From Phycisphaeraceae bacterium (lineage in GTDB: Bacteria; Planctomycetota; Phycisphaerae; Phycisphaerales; UBA1924): a stretch of 56,067 bases of DNA. The stretch spans positions 1-56,067 of the forward strand of contig JAHBXG010000026.1 of the NCBI GenBank assembly GCA_019636565.1, in the 5' to 3' direction. The translations under genes were made by a program, and so were the position numbers. Below, one piece after another: positions 8,486 through 17,161 of this stretch; positions within the stretch are counted from its first letter, which is position 1, and every line of letters begins with the position of its first letter. A model generated the notes under the pieces. The model was not told the DNA's origin. It worked only from the letters and a program-made list of their open reading frames with translations, and searched no databases.

Positions 8486-9628
8486 ATGCGCATTTTGCAC
8501 GTGACATATTCCCTCGCCGCCGATCAGGGTGGGCCGACCATGGTGACAACCAGGGTCGCTGCGGCACAGGCCGGGCTGGGGCACGAGGTCACCATCCTGA
8601 CGCGCCAGAGCGCGGGGAAAGAGACCGACCTTCCCGCCATCGCCGGGTCATCTCGCGTCAAGATCGAGCGGATCGCGACCAGTTCCGTCGTTGCAAAGGT
8701 TTCGGGGAGAGATTCACTTCCGCGCTTGCGCGAGTTGATCGCCCGCCACGATGTCGTCCACGTGCACAACATCTGGGATCCGATTCTGATCCACTCGGTG
8801 AACGAGGCACGGCGCCAGAAGAAGCCCGTGGTGCTCTCGCCTCACGGCATCCTCACGCGCTGGGCCTTGAGCGAAAAGTGGTTCAAGAAAGCGGTCGCGA
8901 TGCGGCTGCTTTACCGCCGGGCGATCGACAAGGTCACGCTTGTGCACGCACTCTCGAGTTTCGAGCGCGAAGAAATGGCGATCTTCGGCTTCAAGGGTCC
9001 TGTCGTCGTCGTCCCCAACGGCGTGTTCCTTGAGGAGATCGATCCTCTCCCAGCACCGGGCTCTTTCTTCGCGGCGCACTCCGAATTCAGCAACGAACCG
9101 TTCGTTCTCTTCCTCTCGCGCCTCCATCCCATCAAAGGGCTCGACATCCTCGTTGACGCGTTTGCGCAAGTGCTCCGGCGCGTTCCGCGTGCGCGCCTCG
9201 TCATTGTCGGCCCCGATTTCGGCATGGAAGCGCCCATCCGCGAGCAGGCGGCGCGGCTCGGCATTGCCGATCGAGTCCACCTCACCGGTCCGATCTTCGG
9301 GCGCGGCAAGTACGAGGCCATGGTCGATTGCGCCTGTTTCTGCCTGCCCAGCGGGCACGAAGCATTCAGCGTTGCGATCGCGGAGGCGATGGCCTGCCGG
9401 GCTGCTGTCGTCATCAGCCCCGAGTGCCACCTGCCCGAAGCGCAGGAAGCCGGCGCCGGCCTCGTCGTCGAGCGCGAGGCCGCCAAACTCGCGTCGGCGC
9501 TCGAACAAATCCTCGGCGATGAAAACGGCCGGCGCGCGATGGGCCTGCGCGGCCGCAAACTCGTCGAAGATCATTTCACGTGGGAGAAAGTCGCAGAATC
9601 GCTGGTCGAGGCGTACTCCAAGGTGTGA
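8486..9628 (+). CDS. Glycosyltransferase family 4
   Basis: 380 aa. MRILHVTYSLAADQGGPTMV is a typical GT4 N-terminus with the Gly-rich acceptor loop; RLHPIKGLDILVDAF begins the donor domain and EAFSVAIAEAMACRAAVV holds the E-x7-E motif. Expected to transfer a sugar from a nucleotide donor during exopolysaccharide or glycan assembly. The ATG at 8486 is used because upstream in-frame codons would run through the terminator hairpin at 8428-8455. Being separated from the GH56-like gene by that terminator, it probably has its own promoter or depends on read-through. Confidence 0.88.
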   Translation: MRILHVTYSLAADQGGPTMVTTRVAAAQAGLGHEVTILTRQSAGKETDLPAIAGSSRVKIERIATSSVVAKVSGRDSLPRLRELIARHDVVHVHNIWDPILIHSVNEARRQKKPVVLSPHGILTRWALSEKWFKKAVAMRLLYRRAIDKVTLVHALSSFEREEMAIFGFKGPVVVVPNGVFLEEIDPLPAPGSFFAAHSEFSNEPFVLFLSRLHPIKGLDILVDAFAQVLRRVPRARLVIVGPDFGMEAPIREQAARLGIADRVHLTGPIFGRGKYEAMVDCACFCLPSGHEAFSVAIAEAMACRAAVVISPECHLPEAQEAGAGLVVEREAAKLASALEQILGDENGRRAMGLRGRKLVEDHFTWEKVAESLVEAYSKV

Positions 9629-9705
9629 GCGTTCCCGCGCGGCGGCTCTGTAAATCTGCAGTCTCCATCCCCGCCGCTCTTGACTCTCGCCCCGCGCTCA
9701 TCTTC

Positions 9706-10932
9706 TCACCGCTTCCCGCGAGACTGCCCCGGGATCGTCCCCCTGTTGTCGCCCTCCACGACGAACCCGTTGAACACCTGCGCAAAGTCCTTGAGCGGCA
9801 TCGTCCAAATGCCGTCGCTCATCGGATACCCGTTCGCGATCGACGCCGGACCGCTCGGCGCAAAGGCACCTCCGGACGGATCCCACAGAGTGATTGTCTT
9901 CGCCCTGGAATCGAGCCCCACGATGGCGCAGCAACCAAACGCATTGATGTTTGGCGGAAGGGCTTCGCGCCTGTTCGGTCCGGTCGCATCGGCACCCAGG
10001 ATGGAGAACCATTCTGTCGTCGCGACGGCCACCTTTTTCTTCGTCATCGCCTGGCTCAATATCTGCAATGCGGTGGAGGCAAGCCCTTCGGGGTTCCCAA
10101 GCAGACCGAGCTGCTCCCCATCTTTGGTGCGTGTCCCGTTTGGCCGGCGGAACGGCGTGATGGTGCTCTGCTTTCCGCACAGGTAGAGAATGTACTGCTG
10201 GGCGCATGCGAAGCGACCATTGAAATCCATGATCTTGCCGTTGTACGTCGCCTGAGGAAACCGCTCGCGCGTGAGCGCGTCCACCCCGCACTCGATCGCC
10301 CGCGCCCATTCGTTCCCTGTGGTCGAGCACGCCGCGGCCTGCCCTTCCGTGACCGACGCAATCGCCTGCGACCAAAGTGGCGTCACTACCTGGAAAGAAT
10401 CGCCCCGCCCGGGCACGATCATCGCCTGCGCAGCATCCGGGCGCTGACGCGCCAGGCCGCCCAGCACCGCTACGAACGTGGCACTGCCGCAGGAATCCAG
10501 TTTCAGAGTTTCGACGTTGGGTGACGCGAGGGCGCCGGGCGGCGACACTGCCGGGCTGCGCTTGCGAACGATCTCAAACGCGGCTTGCCACTTCGGCGCG
10601 AACCATTCGTCGTTAAACACAGGGCTCCGGTTCTCGGGGCGGCCGAGGCGCAGGTCATCGTTGATTGTCGCAACGTCGATCCGCCTTACGCGGAACAGGT
10701 TGTCGCGCGCCACACATTTCACCGTCGCGGCGGCCGCGGCATCGTCGCCCGCCAGTTTCGGGTCGGATAACGCCGCATCGATTTCAGCTGGCGTCAGCAT
10801 GTTGTTGCGGTCCTTATCCCACGCCGCGAAGTTGCGTTGGAGGACGGTGACGAAGTCGGGCGTTGAGGTGGGGGTGACAGCCGGAGCGGGCGGTGCGAGT
10901 GCGATGGCGAGGAGGGTGAGGATGGTGAGCAT
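9706..10932 (-). CDS. Secreted EF-hand protein with calpain-like (papain-fold) region
   Basis: 408 aa. N-terminal signal peptide, then a canonical EF-hand loop: Asp39, Asp41, Asn43, Met45, Thr47, Glu50 (DKDRNNMLTPAE). The rest resembles the calpain protease core in layout: LDSCGSATFVAVLGGL around Cys148 (compare GDCWLLAAIASL), EWARAIECGVDAL (compare FWSALLEKAYAKI), and FGCCAIVGLDSRAKTITLWDPSG at the place of GHAYSV...LRNPWG. In that last stretch the catalytic His appears replaced by Cys and the Asn by Asp, so activity is doubtful. The calpain relation is my reading by eye and moderately uncertain. It converges on the glycosyltransferase at 8486. Confidence 0.6.
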   Translation of the reverse strand: MLTILTLLAIALAPPAPAVTPTSTPDFVTVLQRNFAAWDKDRNNMLTPAEIDAALSDPKLAGDDAAAAATVKCVARDNLFRVRRIDVATINDDLRLGRPENRSPVFNDEWFAPKWQAAFEIVRKRSPAVSPPGALASPNVETLKLDSCGSATFVAVLGGLARQRPDAAQAMIVPGRGDSFQVVTPLWSQAIASVTEGQAAACSTTGNEWARAIECGVDALTRERFPQATYNGKIMDFNGRFACAQQYILYLCGKQSTITPFRRPNGTRTKDGEQLGLLGNPEGLASTALQILSQAMTKKKVAVATTEWFSILGADATGPNRREALPPNINAFGCCAIVGLDSRAKTITLWDPSGGAFAPSGPASIANGYPMSDGIWTMPLKDFAQVFNGFVVEGDNRGTIPGQSRGKR

Positions 10933-11244
10933 GGGTGGAAGTGTAGAGGAATGTAGAATGCTTCGGCGTGGGGGCTCAACGAAGATGGGATTGAATTGTG
11001 GCTCTCAAATTGCAGCTGCTCATGAGAATCGAGGCCTGTTTAGCGCGCAATGAATGTTGTTGTTGTCGCTCGGTTGTCAAATTCGTGTCCCGGATCGGTT
11101 GGCGAGCATCTGGCGCGTTCAAATCAAGCCCAGTCGAAGGAATGGCGGAGAAGGCTCCTTCCGATTCGCGAAGCCGAACACTGCTCGGGTTTGTGGCGAG
11201 TATGGCCCTGCCGCAAAGACGATTGGGCATGGGTTCCGTGCCAC
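10933..11244 (+). other. Intergenic region, no gene seen
   Basis: 312 bp between the start of the EF-hand/calpain-like gene and the end of the propeller gene. Frames here are short and lack homology-like features. It probably carries the promoter of the leftward gene at 10932; I see no hairpin with a T-run. Confidence 0.5.
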
Positions 11245-13905
11245 CTACGGACACACGCGTGCGCCGTATGCGGCAACAAATCCGACGAAGTCGGCATCGT
11301 CCACGCCGCCGTCGTGATTCAGGTCGGCGGGGCAGGCTTCAGGCATAGCCGGATCGGCGCAATCGAGCAGGTCGTACGCCGCGACGAAGAAAGCAAAGTC
11401 TGCATCGTCCACGAAACCGTCGTTGTTGAAGTCGCCGGAGCAGACGACCTTGAGGATCGCGGGCTCGCTATTCGAGCCGCCGCAGGAATTGGAAACGATC
11501 AGGCGGAACGAGAATCCTGAGAGCGCATGCGAAGCACCGATGATTTCGAGGGTGGGAGAGTGCGCACCCGCGAAGGTTGTTGAAGGAGCAATGGGGGAAG
11601 CTCCGTCTTCGAGATCCGAGAAGGTGCCCGAGTCCGGCGTGTCTTCCTGCTGCCATTGATACAGAAGATCGGAGTAGCCCGAAGCAGCCTCGGCGCTGAG
11701 CGAAATGCTTGCGCCGGATTCGACGATCGAGTCCTTTGGCGAAGTTGCGATCCAGGGGATGTTGGTGTCGGTCCAGCGGGCGAAGTACGGCGTCCCCAGA
11801 GCGGACCCGTTGAACTTAAAGAAGCCTCCCGCGATCAACTCATTCGATGGTGTGAACGCGAGCGCCCAGATATCGCCGTCCATCCTATCGCCGAGCTGGA
11901 CCCAGTCGGTTCCCGTCCAGCGCGAGACCGCGTCGCTGTTCGGCCGGACTCCAGCGCCAACAACCAGATCGCCGGCCGCAGAAACTGTCATCGCGCGAAT
12001 CGTCTCAAGTTGGGCCGTTCCCATCGCGCTCCAGGCAGTTCCGTTCCAACGCGCGATGTTGCGCACAGGCAAGCCCCCGACCTGGCTGAATCCTCCCGCG
12101 AAGACAACGTCGCCGTTGGGGAGAACCGCGAGGCAGAGTGTCGATTCCGGACCGGTGCCGCCCAGGGAATTCCACTGCACGCCGTCCCAGCGCGCAGCGT
12201 GATAGATCAGCGGAGTTCCGCTTATGTAGAAAGTGCCCGCGGCCATGAGATCGCCACTCGGAAGAACCGCGAGAGCGTGAACCGTGCTGTTGATGTCAAC
12301 GCCGACAATCTCCCAGTCGCTCCCGTTCCATCGCGCAAGGTTCCGAATCCAGCCTCCCGCACCTTTTCTGAATCGGAAGGTGCCTCCGATCACCAGGTTG
12401 CCGTTCGGCAAGAAGGCCAACGCTTCGATCGACTCGGTGTTTGGAAGGTCAATGGTGTAGTCGGGTAACGGAATGAGCGATGTCCAGGAAGCGCCGTCCC
12501 ATCGATAGAGATAGACCTTTCCCAGCGAGGAAACCGCACTCCCAAAGCTGCCCGCAACGACGATGTCGCCATTCGGAGCCTCCGCCATCGCCAAAATGTC
12601 GGGCTCGCCCGGCAACTGCGCACCAAACTGCTTCCACCCGTTGCCCGTCCAGCGAATGAGACAGTTGGCTTTCGACGCACCAACGCCGAGAAAGCGACCG
12701 GCGAGCAATACATCGCCGTTCCTGCGGACCAGCGATTCCGAGACAAAGTCATTGAGACCGGTGCCCAGGCCAGTCCAAGTCGAGTTGCTCCATCGCGCAA
12801 CACTTGATGCGGCGCTCGTGCCCGCAGTCGAGAATGCTCCGACCGCAAACAACTCGCCTGCGGGCGACACGGTCATGGCGTAGGGCCCACTGGTCGGGGA
12901 GCCGTAATGAGAGCGAAGTCCTGTATCGAGCAACGTCCACGTTGTGCCGCTCCGCCACGCGACGTTCTTGAACAGATTGTTGGATGCGCCCGCCACGATC
13001 AGACCGCTGGGAAGTACCGCGACCGAAGTAACGGAATCGCCCATGCCTCCCATCGCGATCCACTTGCCTCCGTCCCAACGCGCAACACCCGAAGAGCTGA
13101 TGCTGGATCCGACCGTTGAAAAACGACCGCCGACGATGAGATCTCCGTTGACATCGATCGCCATCGCGGTCACCCAGGCGTTTGTTCCGCTGAGCGGTGC
13201 CCACGTGACGCCATTCCAGCGAGCGATGTTGTTTGCAGGCGTGCCGCCCATCGCGCCGAATGAGCCGCCGACGATGAGAAAGCCATTGTGGTTGGCGAAG
13301 CAGGTCACGGCTCGAAACATGTCCATGTACGACGCAGTCACGCCGTTGAACATCGGAGCCCACGAAGATCCATTCCAGCGCGCGATGCAGTTCAGAGTTT
13401 GAGAGCCCGACGTGAGGAACGACCCGCCCGCAACCATGTCACCATTCGGCATGCGCGAGAGCGCGTAGACATCCCCGCCGTCAAAGCCGCTGCCTACCTG
13501 ACTCCACGAAGTGCCGTCCCATTTCGCGATCTTCTTGGCGGCCGTCCCGCCAGCGGAAGTGAACTCACCCCCGACAATCAACTCCCCCGTAGGAAGCGCG
13601 AGCAAGGCACGAACGATGCCGTTTGTTCCGTCGCCGAGGCCAGTCCATTGAACGCCATCCCAGACAGCGACGTTGGATGCCGCTTGATTTCCGGCGAGTT
13701 TGAACTGCCCTCCCACAACCAGGACCGGAGGCTGCGGACCCGCTCCATCGCGATCCCAGAGAATGCACGCGAGACCGGTTCCCGAAACTCCCGGAATGGT
13801 GTTGCCCGAAATCCATGTCCCCTCGCACTGAGCGAGCGCAGGCGATGAAATCGATCCGGCAACGCAGAACGCAATCACCAGTCGCATCCAATGGAACATT
13901 GTCAT
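11245..13905 (-). CDS. Secreted propeller-repeat protein with Ig-like and four-Cys dockerin-like C-terminus
   Basis: 886 aa. Signal peptide ends SISSPALAQ. Residues of about 40-715 contain 14 units of roughly 50 residues, each with a core such as ARWNGSSWAPLG followed by ALAVLPNGDLIVGG; 14 units would suit two seven-bladed propellers (inference). An Ig-like segment follows (about 720-820, ending LIVSNSCGGSNSEPA), then the cassette CSGDFNNDGFVDDADF...CPADLNHDGGVDDADF and the terminal VCP. Two Ca-binding loops of DxNxDGxVDDxDF type resemble dockerin or EF-hand repeats. Three other genes in the window end the same way. The start ATG has GGAAGG about 6 nt upstream. Role: surface or secreted protein; ligand unknown. 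Confidence 0.8.
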   Translation of the reverse strand: MTMFHWMRLVIAFCVAGSISSPALAQCEGTWISGNTIPGVSGTGLACILWDRDGAGPQPPVLVVGGQFKLAGNQAASNVAVWDGVQWTGLGDGTNGIVRALLALPTGELIVGGEFTSAGGTAAKKIAKWDGTSWSQVGSGFDGGDVYALSRMPNGDMVAGGSFLTSGSQTLNCIARWNGSSWAPMFNGVTASYMDMFRAVTCFANHNGFLIVGGSFGAMGGTPANNIARWNGVTWAPLSGTNAWVTAMAIDVNGDLIVGGRFSTVGSSISSSGVARWDGGKWIAMGGMGDSVTSVAVLPSGLIVAGASNNLFKNVAWRSGTTWTLLDTGLRSHYGSPTSGPYAMTVSPAGELFAVGAFSTAGTSAASSVARWSNSTWTGLGTGLNDFVSESLVRRNGDVLLAGRFLGVGASKANCLIRWTGNGWKQFGAQLPGEPDILAMAEAPNGDIVVAGSFGSAVSSLGKVYLYRWDGASWTSLIPLPDYTIDLPNTESIEALAFLPNGNLVIGGTFRFRKGAGGWIRNLARWNGSDWEIVGVDINSTVHALAVLPSGDLMAAGTFYISGTPLIYHAARWDGVQWNSLGGTGPESTLCLAVLPNGDVVFAGGFSQVGGLPVRNIARWNGTAWSAMGTAQLETIRAMTVSAAGDLVVGAGVRPNSDAVSRWTGTDWVQLGDRMDGDIWALAFTPSNELIAGGFFKFNGSALGTPYFARWTDTNIPWIATSPKDSIVESGASISLSAEAASGYSDLLYQWQQEDTPDSGTFSDLEDGASPIAPSTTFAGAHSPTLEIIGASHALSGFSFRLIVSNSCGGSNSEPAILKVVCSGDFNNDGFVDDADFAFFVAAYDLLDCADPAMPEACPADLNHDGGVDDADFVGFVAAYGARVCP

Positions 13906-14047
13906 TCTGAACCTTCCGGATAGAAGTGGGAGTTTCCATTCTATCGAATGCCAAAATCGCTCGGCATCTCAAACATGATTTCGGCAGATGCGACGCACCA
14001 CAATTGCCGCCGGTGCCGTTATGGGACCAGTTTGCAGAGACCGGAAC

Positions 14048-15457
14048 TCACATCTGCTCCAGCGTCTTCCCCTTGGTTTCCTGCACAGCGAAGAACACGA
14101 ACACACCGCTGATCAGCGCCGCGCCGGCGTACAGGCCATAGGCCGAGCCCAGCCCCGCGCCGGCCAGCAGCGGGGGGAAGGTGAGCGTCACGGCGAAGTT
14201 GGCGATCCAGTTTGCCGCGCCCGAAACGGCCAGTGCGGCGCCGCGCAGCCGATTGGGGAACATCTCGCCCAGCAGAACCCACATCACCGGGCCCCAACTG
14301 GTTCCGAAAGAAACGATGTACAGCAGCGCGGCGATGAACGCGACGAGGCCGGCCTCTTTGCTCAGCACCGGGTTTCCTTTGTCGTCCACGCCTGCGCGGG
14401 CGAAGATGAACGCCATGACCCCCAACGTGATGACCATGCCGACCGATCCGAAGAGCAGCAGCGGCTTGCGGCCGACCTTGTCGATCAGTGCGATGGCGAT
14501 GAACGTGCTCAGGATGTTCACGCCCCCGGAGATCAGGTTGCGCTGCAGCGCTTCGTCCGAGGTCAGACCCGCGGCCTTCCACAGCACCTCACCGTAATAG
14601 AAGATGACGTTGATGCCGACGAACTGCTGAAAGATCGCAAGCCCGACGCCGACCCACAGCACCGGGGCGATGTGGCCGCTCGAGCGATCGATGAGATCCG
14701 AGAGCCGGGGCTTGTGGTCGGCCTTCAGACTCTCGCGGACTTCGCGGACCAGTTCGTCCGCGGATCCCCCGCCCCAATTGCCGATGCGAGCGAAGACCGC
14801 GCGGGCCTGTTCTATCTTGCCGCGGGCAACAAGAAAGCGCGGTGACTCGGGAATGAAAAGCACGCCGATCAGGAATACCGCGGACGGCACCGCCTCCATC
14901 CAGAACATCCAGCGCCACGCGGGTGCGCCGAACCAGAATGCCTTCGAAGCGCCGTCCGCCGCCGCGGCAATGAGGTAGTTGCTCAAGAATGCGAAAAAAA
15001 GACCGAGCACGATCGCCAGTTGCTGGAGCGAAGACAACCGCCCGCGCAGGTTGGCGGGGGCGACTTCGGAGATGTACATGGGCGCCAAAATGCTGGCGGC
15101 GCCGATCGCCAGCCCGCCCAGCACGCGGGCGGCAACAAACAGTGAAACGTCGGGCGCCGCGCCCGTCGCGATCGCGCTGATGATGAAGACGATCGCGGTC
15201 AGCAGCATCGCCGGTCGTCTTCCCAGCCGCTCGGCCAGTGCCCCGGCGCCGAACGCCCCGACCGCGCACCCCAGCAGCGCCGAACCCACGGCAAAGCCGG
15301 TTCCGTCCGCGTCGGTCCCGAACGACCCCTTCAATGCCGCCACGGTGCCGTTGATGACTCCGCTGTCAAAGCCGAAGAGAAACCCGCCGATCGCCGCGAC
15401 CGACGCGAGCAGAAGCACATGAAGCGGGGACGCGCGATGGATTGGTGTTGAGTTCAT
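14048..15457 (-). CDS. MFS sugar porter (sugar:H+ symporter family)
   Basis: 469 aa with 12 hydrophobic segments. Sugar-porter signatures are present: GFLFGFDSGVINGT in TM1, RLGRRPAML after TM2, FIPESPRFLVARGK before the central loop, QQFVGINVIFYYG in TM7, DKVGRKPLL, and ETKGKTLEQM at the C-terminus. These define the XylE/GalP/GLUT family, which imports a monosaccharide across the cytoplasmic membrane, usually with a proton. It follows the OprB-type porin gene on the same strand after 106 bp, so the pair probably forms an outer- plus inner-membrane sugar uptake unit. The particular sugar cannot be read. Confidence 0.93.
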   Translation of the reverse strand: MNSTPIHRASPLHVLLLASVAAIGGFLFGFDSGVINGTVAALKGSFGTDADGTGFAVGSALLGCAVGAFGAGALAERLGRRPAMLLTAIVFIISAIATGAAPDVSLFVAARVLGGLAIGAASILAPMYISEVAPANLRGRLSSLQQLAIVLGLFFAFLSNYLIAAAADGASKAFWFGAPAWRWMFWMEAVPSAVFLIGVLFIPESPRFLVARGKIEQARAVFARIGNWGGGSADELVREVRESLKADHKPRLSDLIDRSSGHIAPVLWVGVGLAIFQQFVGINVIFYYGEVLWKAAGLTSDEALQRNLISGGVNILSTFIAIALIDKVGRKPLLLFGSVGMVITLGVMAFIFARAGVDDKGNPVLSKEAGLVAFIAALLYIVSFGTSWGPVMWVLLGEMFPNRLRGAALAVSGAANWIANFAVTLTFPPLLAGAGLGSAYGLYAGAALISGVFVFFAVQETKGKTLEQM

Positions 15458-15563
15458 AGTGGCTCATGTTCAAGAGCGAGGAAATCGGCGTGCGGAATGG
15501 GGGGTGGGGGCGGGGATAGGTTGGCGACTGGCAGGCGCAATCAGGCAAGTTGCGCACGCGGGG

Positions 15564-17045
15564 TCAGAAGTTGATTCCGATCTGGCAACCCAAGACAAGA
15601 GCGTTTCCGAATTGGCCCGTTCCGCCGGGGCGGATGATGTACTGAAGGTCGGGCTGAACAAATGTTGATTTGCCGGGAAGGTAGAGGCGGTACGTCGCTT
15701 CGACGACGGATTCGTTGGTTTGCACGCCCTGGGCCGGGTTGAGAAGCTGGGCGTTGCGCTGGGCGGTTTGGAGATCGTTGCTGAAGTTGCCGAAGATGAA
15801 GCCGAGGCCGGCGACATCATCGGGGCGGACTTCAAAAACGCCCCGCGCGACAACGCCGGCGGTGAAGAAGTACGGCATGGTGCTGATGGATTGATCTGGC
15901 GAGAAGAGCGCGGAGCCGGTGACGCCCAGGCCCCGGCTTTCTTCGCGGTCGCCGAAAGGGATAAGGAGTTGATCGAAGAGGCCGTAGATGCCCCAGTTGC
16001 CGCGGGAAGTGGCGCTCGAGACGAAATCGGTGTAGGTGCTGTTGTCGTACCAGCCGCCGAGTTTGTAGTTGCCGACGGGGCCGGTGTCTTCGGCGAGGCC
16101 ATTGTGTTGATAGTGGAGTTCGGCCATGACGAACGCGGGGCCATTGAGGGAGAAGTTGACGCCGTTGTAGTGGGTCTGGCGGATGTTGGGGTCGCCGTTG
16201 TAGATGCCGGTCATGATGGAGAAGCGCTGGGTGGCCTTCCATGTTGCGACAGCGCCCCAGGTTGCGTTGGGGTAGGCCGTCATGCCCGGCGCGTTGAAGA
16301 AGATGCCGACGGGGTTGCCGCAGAAGGCATTCTGCATGAAGAGGTAGTTGTATTCGGAGACGAGGAAGTCGTCGCCCGCGGCGATGCGTCCGATGCGGAA
16401 AGAAAGCTGATCGTCGAAGAGTTGCTGCTGCCACGCGGCATCGATGAGGTGGAAGGTCGTGCCGCCGAAAACTTGCTGGACGGTGAAGACGTTTCCGATG
16501 TAGACCTGCGAGACGCTGGAGCCGGAGCGCTGGGACATGTTGAGCAAAAAGGATGCGCCGCGGATGCCGAGGATTTTCTCGAGATCGAAGTAGAGGTCGA
16601 GGCCGAGGTTATCGGCGTGGGTGAAGCCCTGATCGCGCCCGCCACTGACGTTGCCGGCGAGGTTGGTGACGAAGGAGAGATTTGTGGTGACGCCTTTTTC
16701 TTCGAGCCAGGTGCGGGCGCCGAACCAATCGCCGAAGAGGTTGCCGCTGGTGGGGATGAGTTGGAAGGGCTGATACGCCGCGGCATTGCCCCCGCCGTCC
16801 GGCGCTCGCGCCGAGGTCGGAGGCGCGGGCGGGCTCACCGATGAAACCGCCTTGCGCCCCGAGAGAGCGCGGCTGAGATCATGAACGATTTCGCCGAGCG
16901 GGTGGAGGCGGAATTCCGATGCGGGAGCATCAGAACTCGGCGCGGGGTGCACGATCGGCTGCTTGTCGGGCGCGGGCGGATCGTCGCTCTCCGCGTGCGC
17001 AGCGAGAGGAACGATCGACAGTGCGGCGAGCAGTCGGATGTGCAC
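15564..17045 (-). CDS. OprB-family carbohydrate-selective porin
   Basis: About 493 aa from a GTG start at 17045. This start gives the signal peptide VHIRLLAALSIVPLAAHAES and avoids overlapping the upstream gene, which ends at 17162; the longer open frame to 17279 is probably not used. After a Pro-rich linker comes NLFGDWFGARTWLEEKGV, the OprB signature (GDWxGxRxxLxEKGI), then alternating amphipathic strands of a beta-barrel ending in GCQIGINF with the C-terminal Phe typical of outer-membrane proteins. OprB porins pass sugars through the outer membrane. The downstream sugar porter gene supports this role. Confidence 0.88.
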   Translation of the reverse strand: MHIRLLAALSIVPLAAHAESDDPPAPDKQPIVHPAPSSDAPASEFRLHPLGEIVHDLSRALSGRKAVSSVSPPAPPTSARAPDGGGNAAAYQPFQLIPTSGNLFGDWFGARTWLEEKGVTTNLSFVTNLAGNVSGGRDQGFTHADNLGLDLYFDLEKILGIRGASFLLNMSQRSGSSVSQVYIGNVFTVQQVFGGTTFHLIDAAWQQQLFDDQLSFRIGRIAAGDDFLVSEYNYLFMQNAFCGNPVGIFFNAPGMTAYPNATWGAVATWKATQRFSIMTGIYNGDPNIRQTHYNGVNFSLNGPAFVMAELHYQHNGLAEDTGPVGNYKLGGWYDNSTYTDFVSSATSRGNWGIYGLFDQLLIPFGDREESRGLGVTGSALFSPDQSISTMPYFFTAGVVARGVFEVRPDDVAGLGFIFGNFSNDLQTAQRNAQLLNPAQGVQTNESVVEATYRLYLPGKSTFVQPDLQYIIRPGGTGQFGNALVLGCQIGINF

Positions 17046-17161
17046 GCGGTGGGCTCCGGGTTTCGCGCTGTTGCGTCGCGATGGTCGGCGGGTCGGGGCC
17101 CGGAGAGGATACCCAAATGCGAGGGCGGGATTGAAAGAAGATGGGCGGGCGCGGGCTGGAT

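Noticed and set aside
15720..16844. Acidic rightward frame of 374 codons opposite the porin gene
   Set aside because: Antisense shadow of the OprB barrel; the repeated Gly/Glu/Val pattern comes from codon bias.
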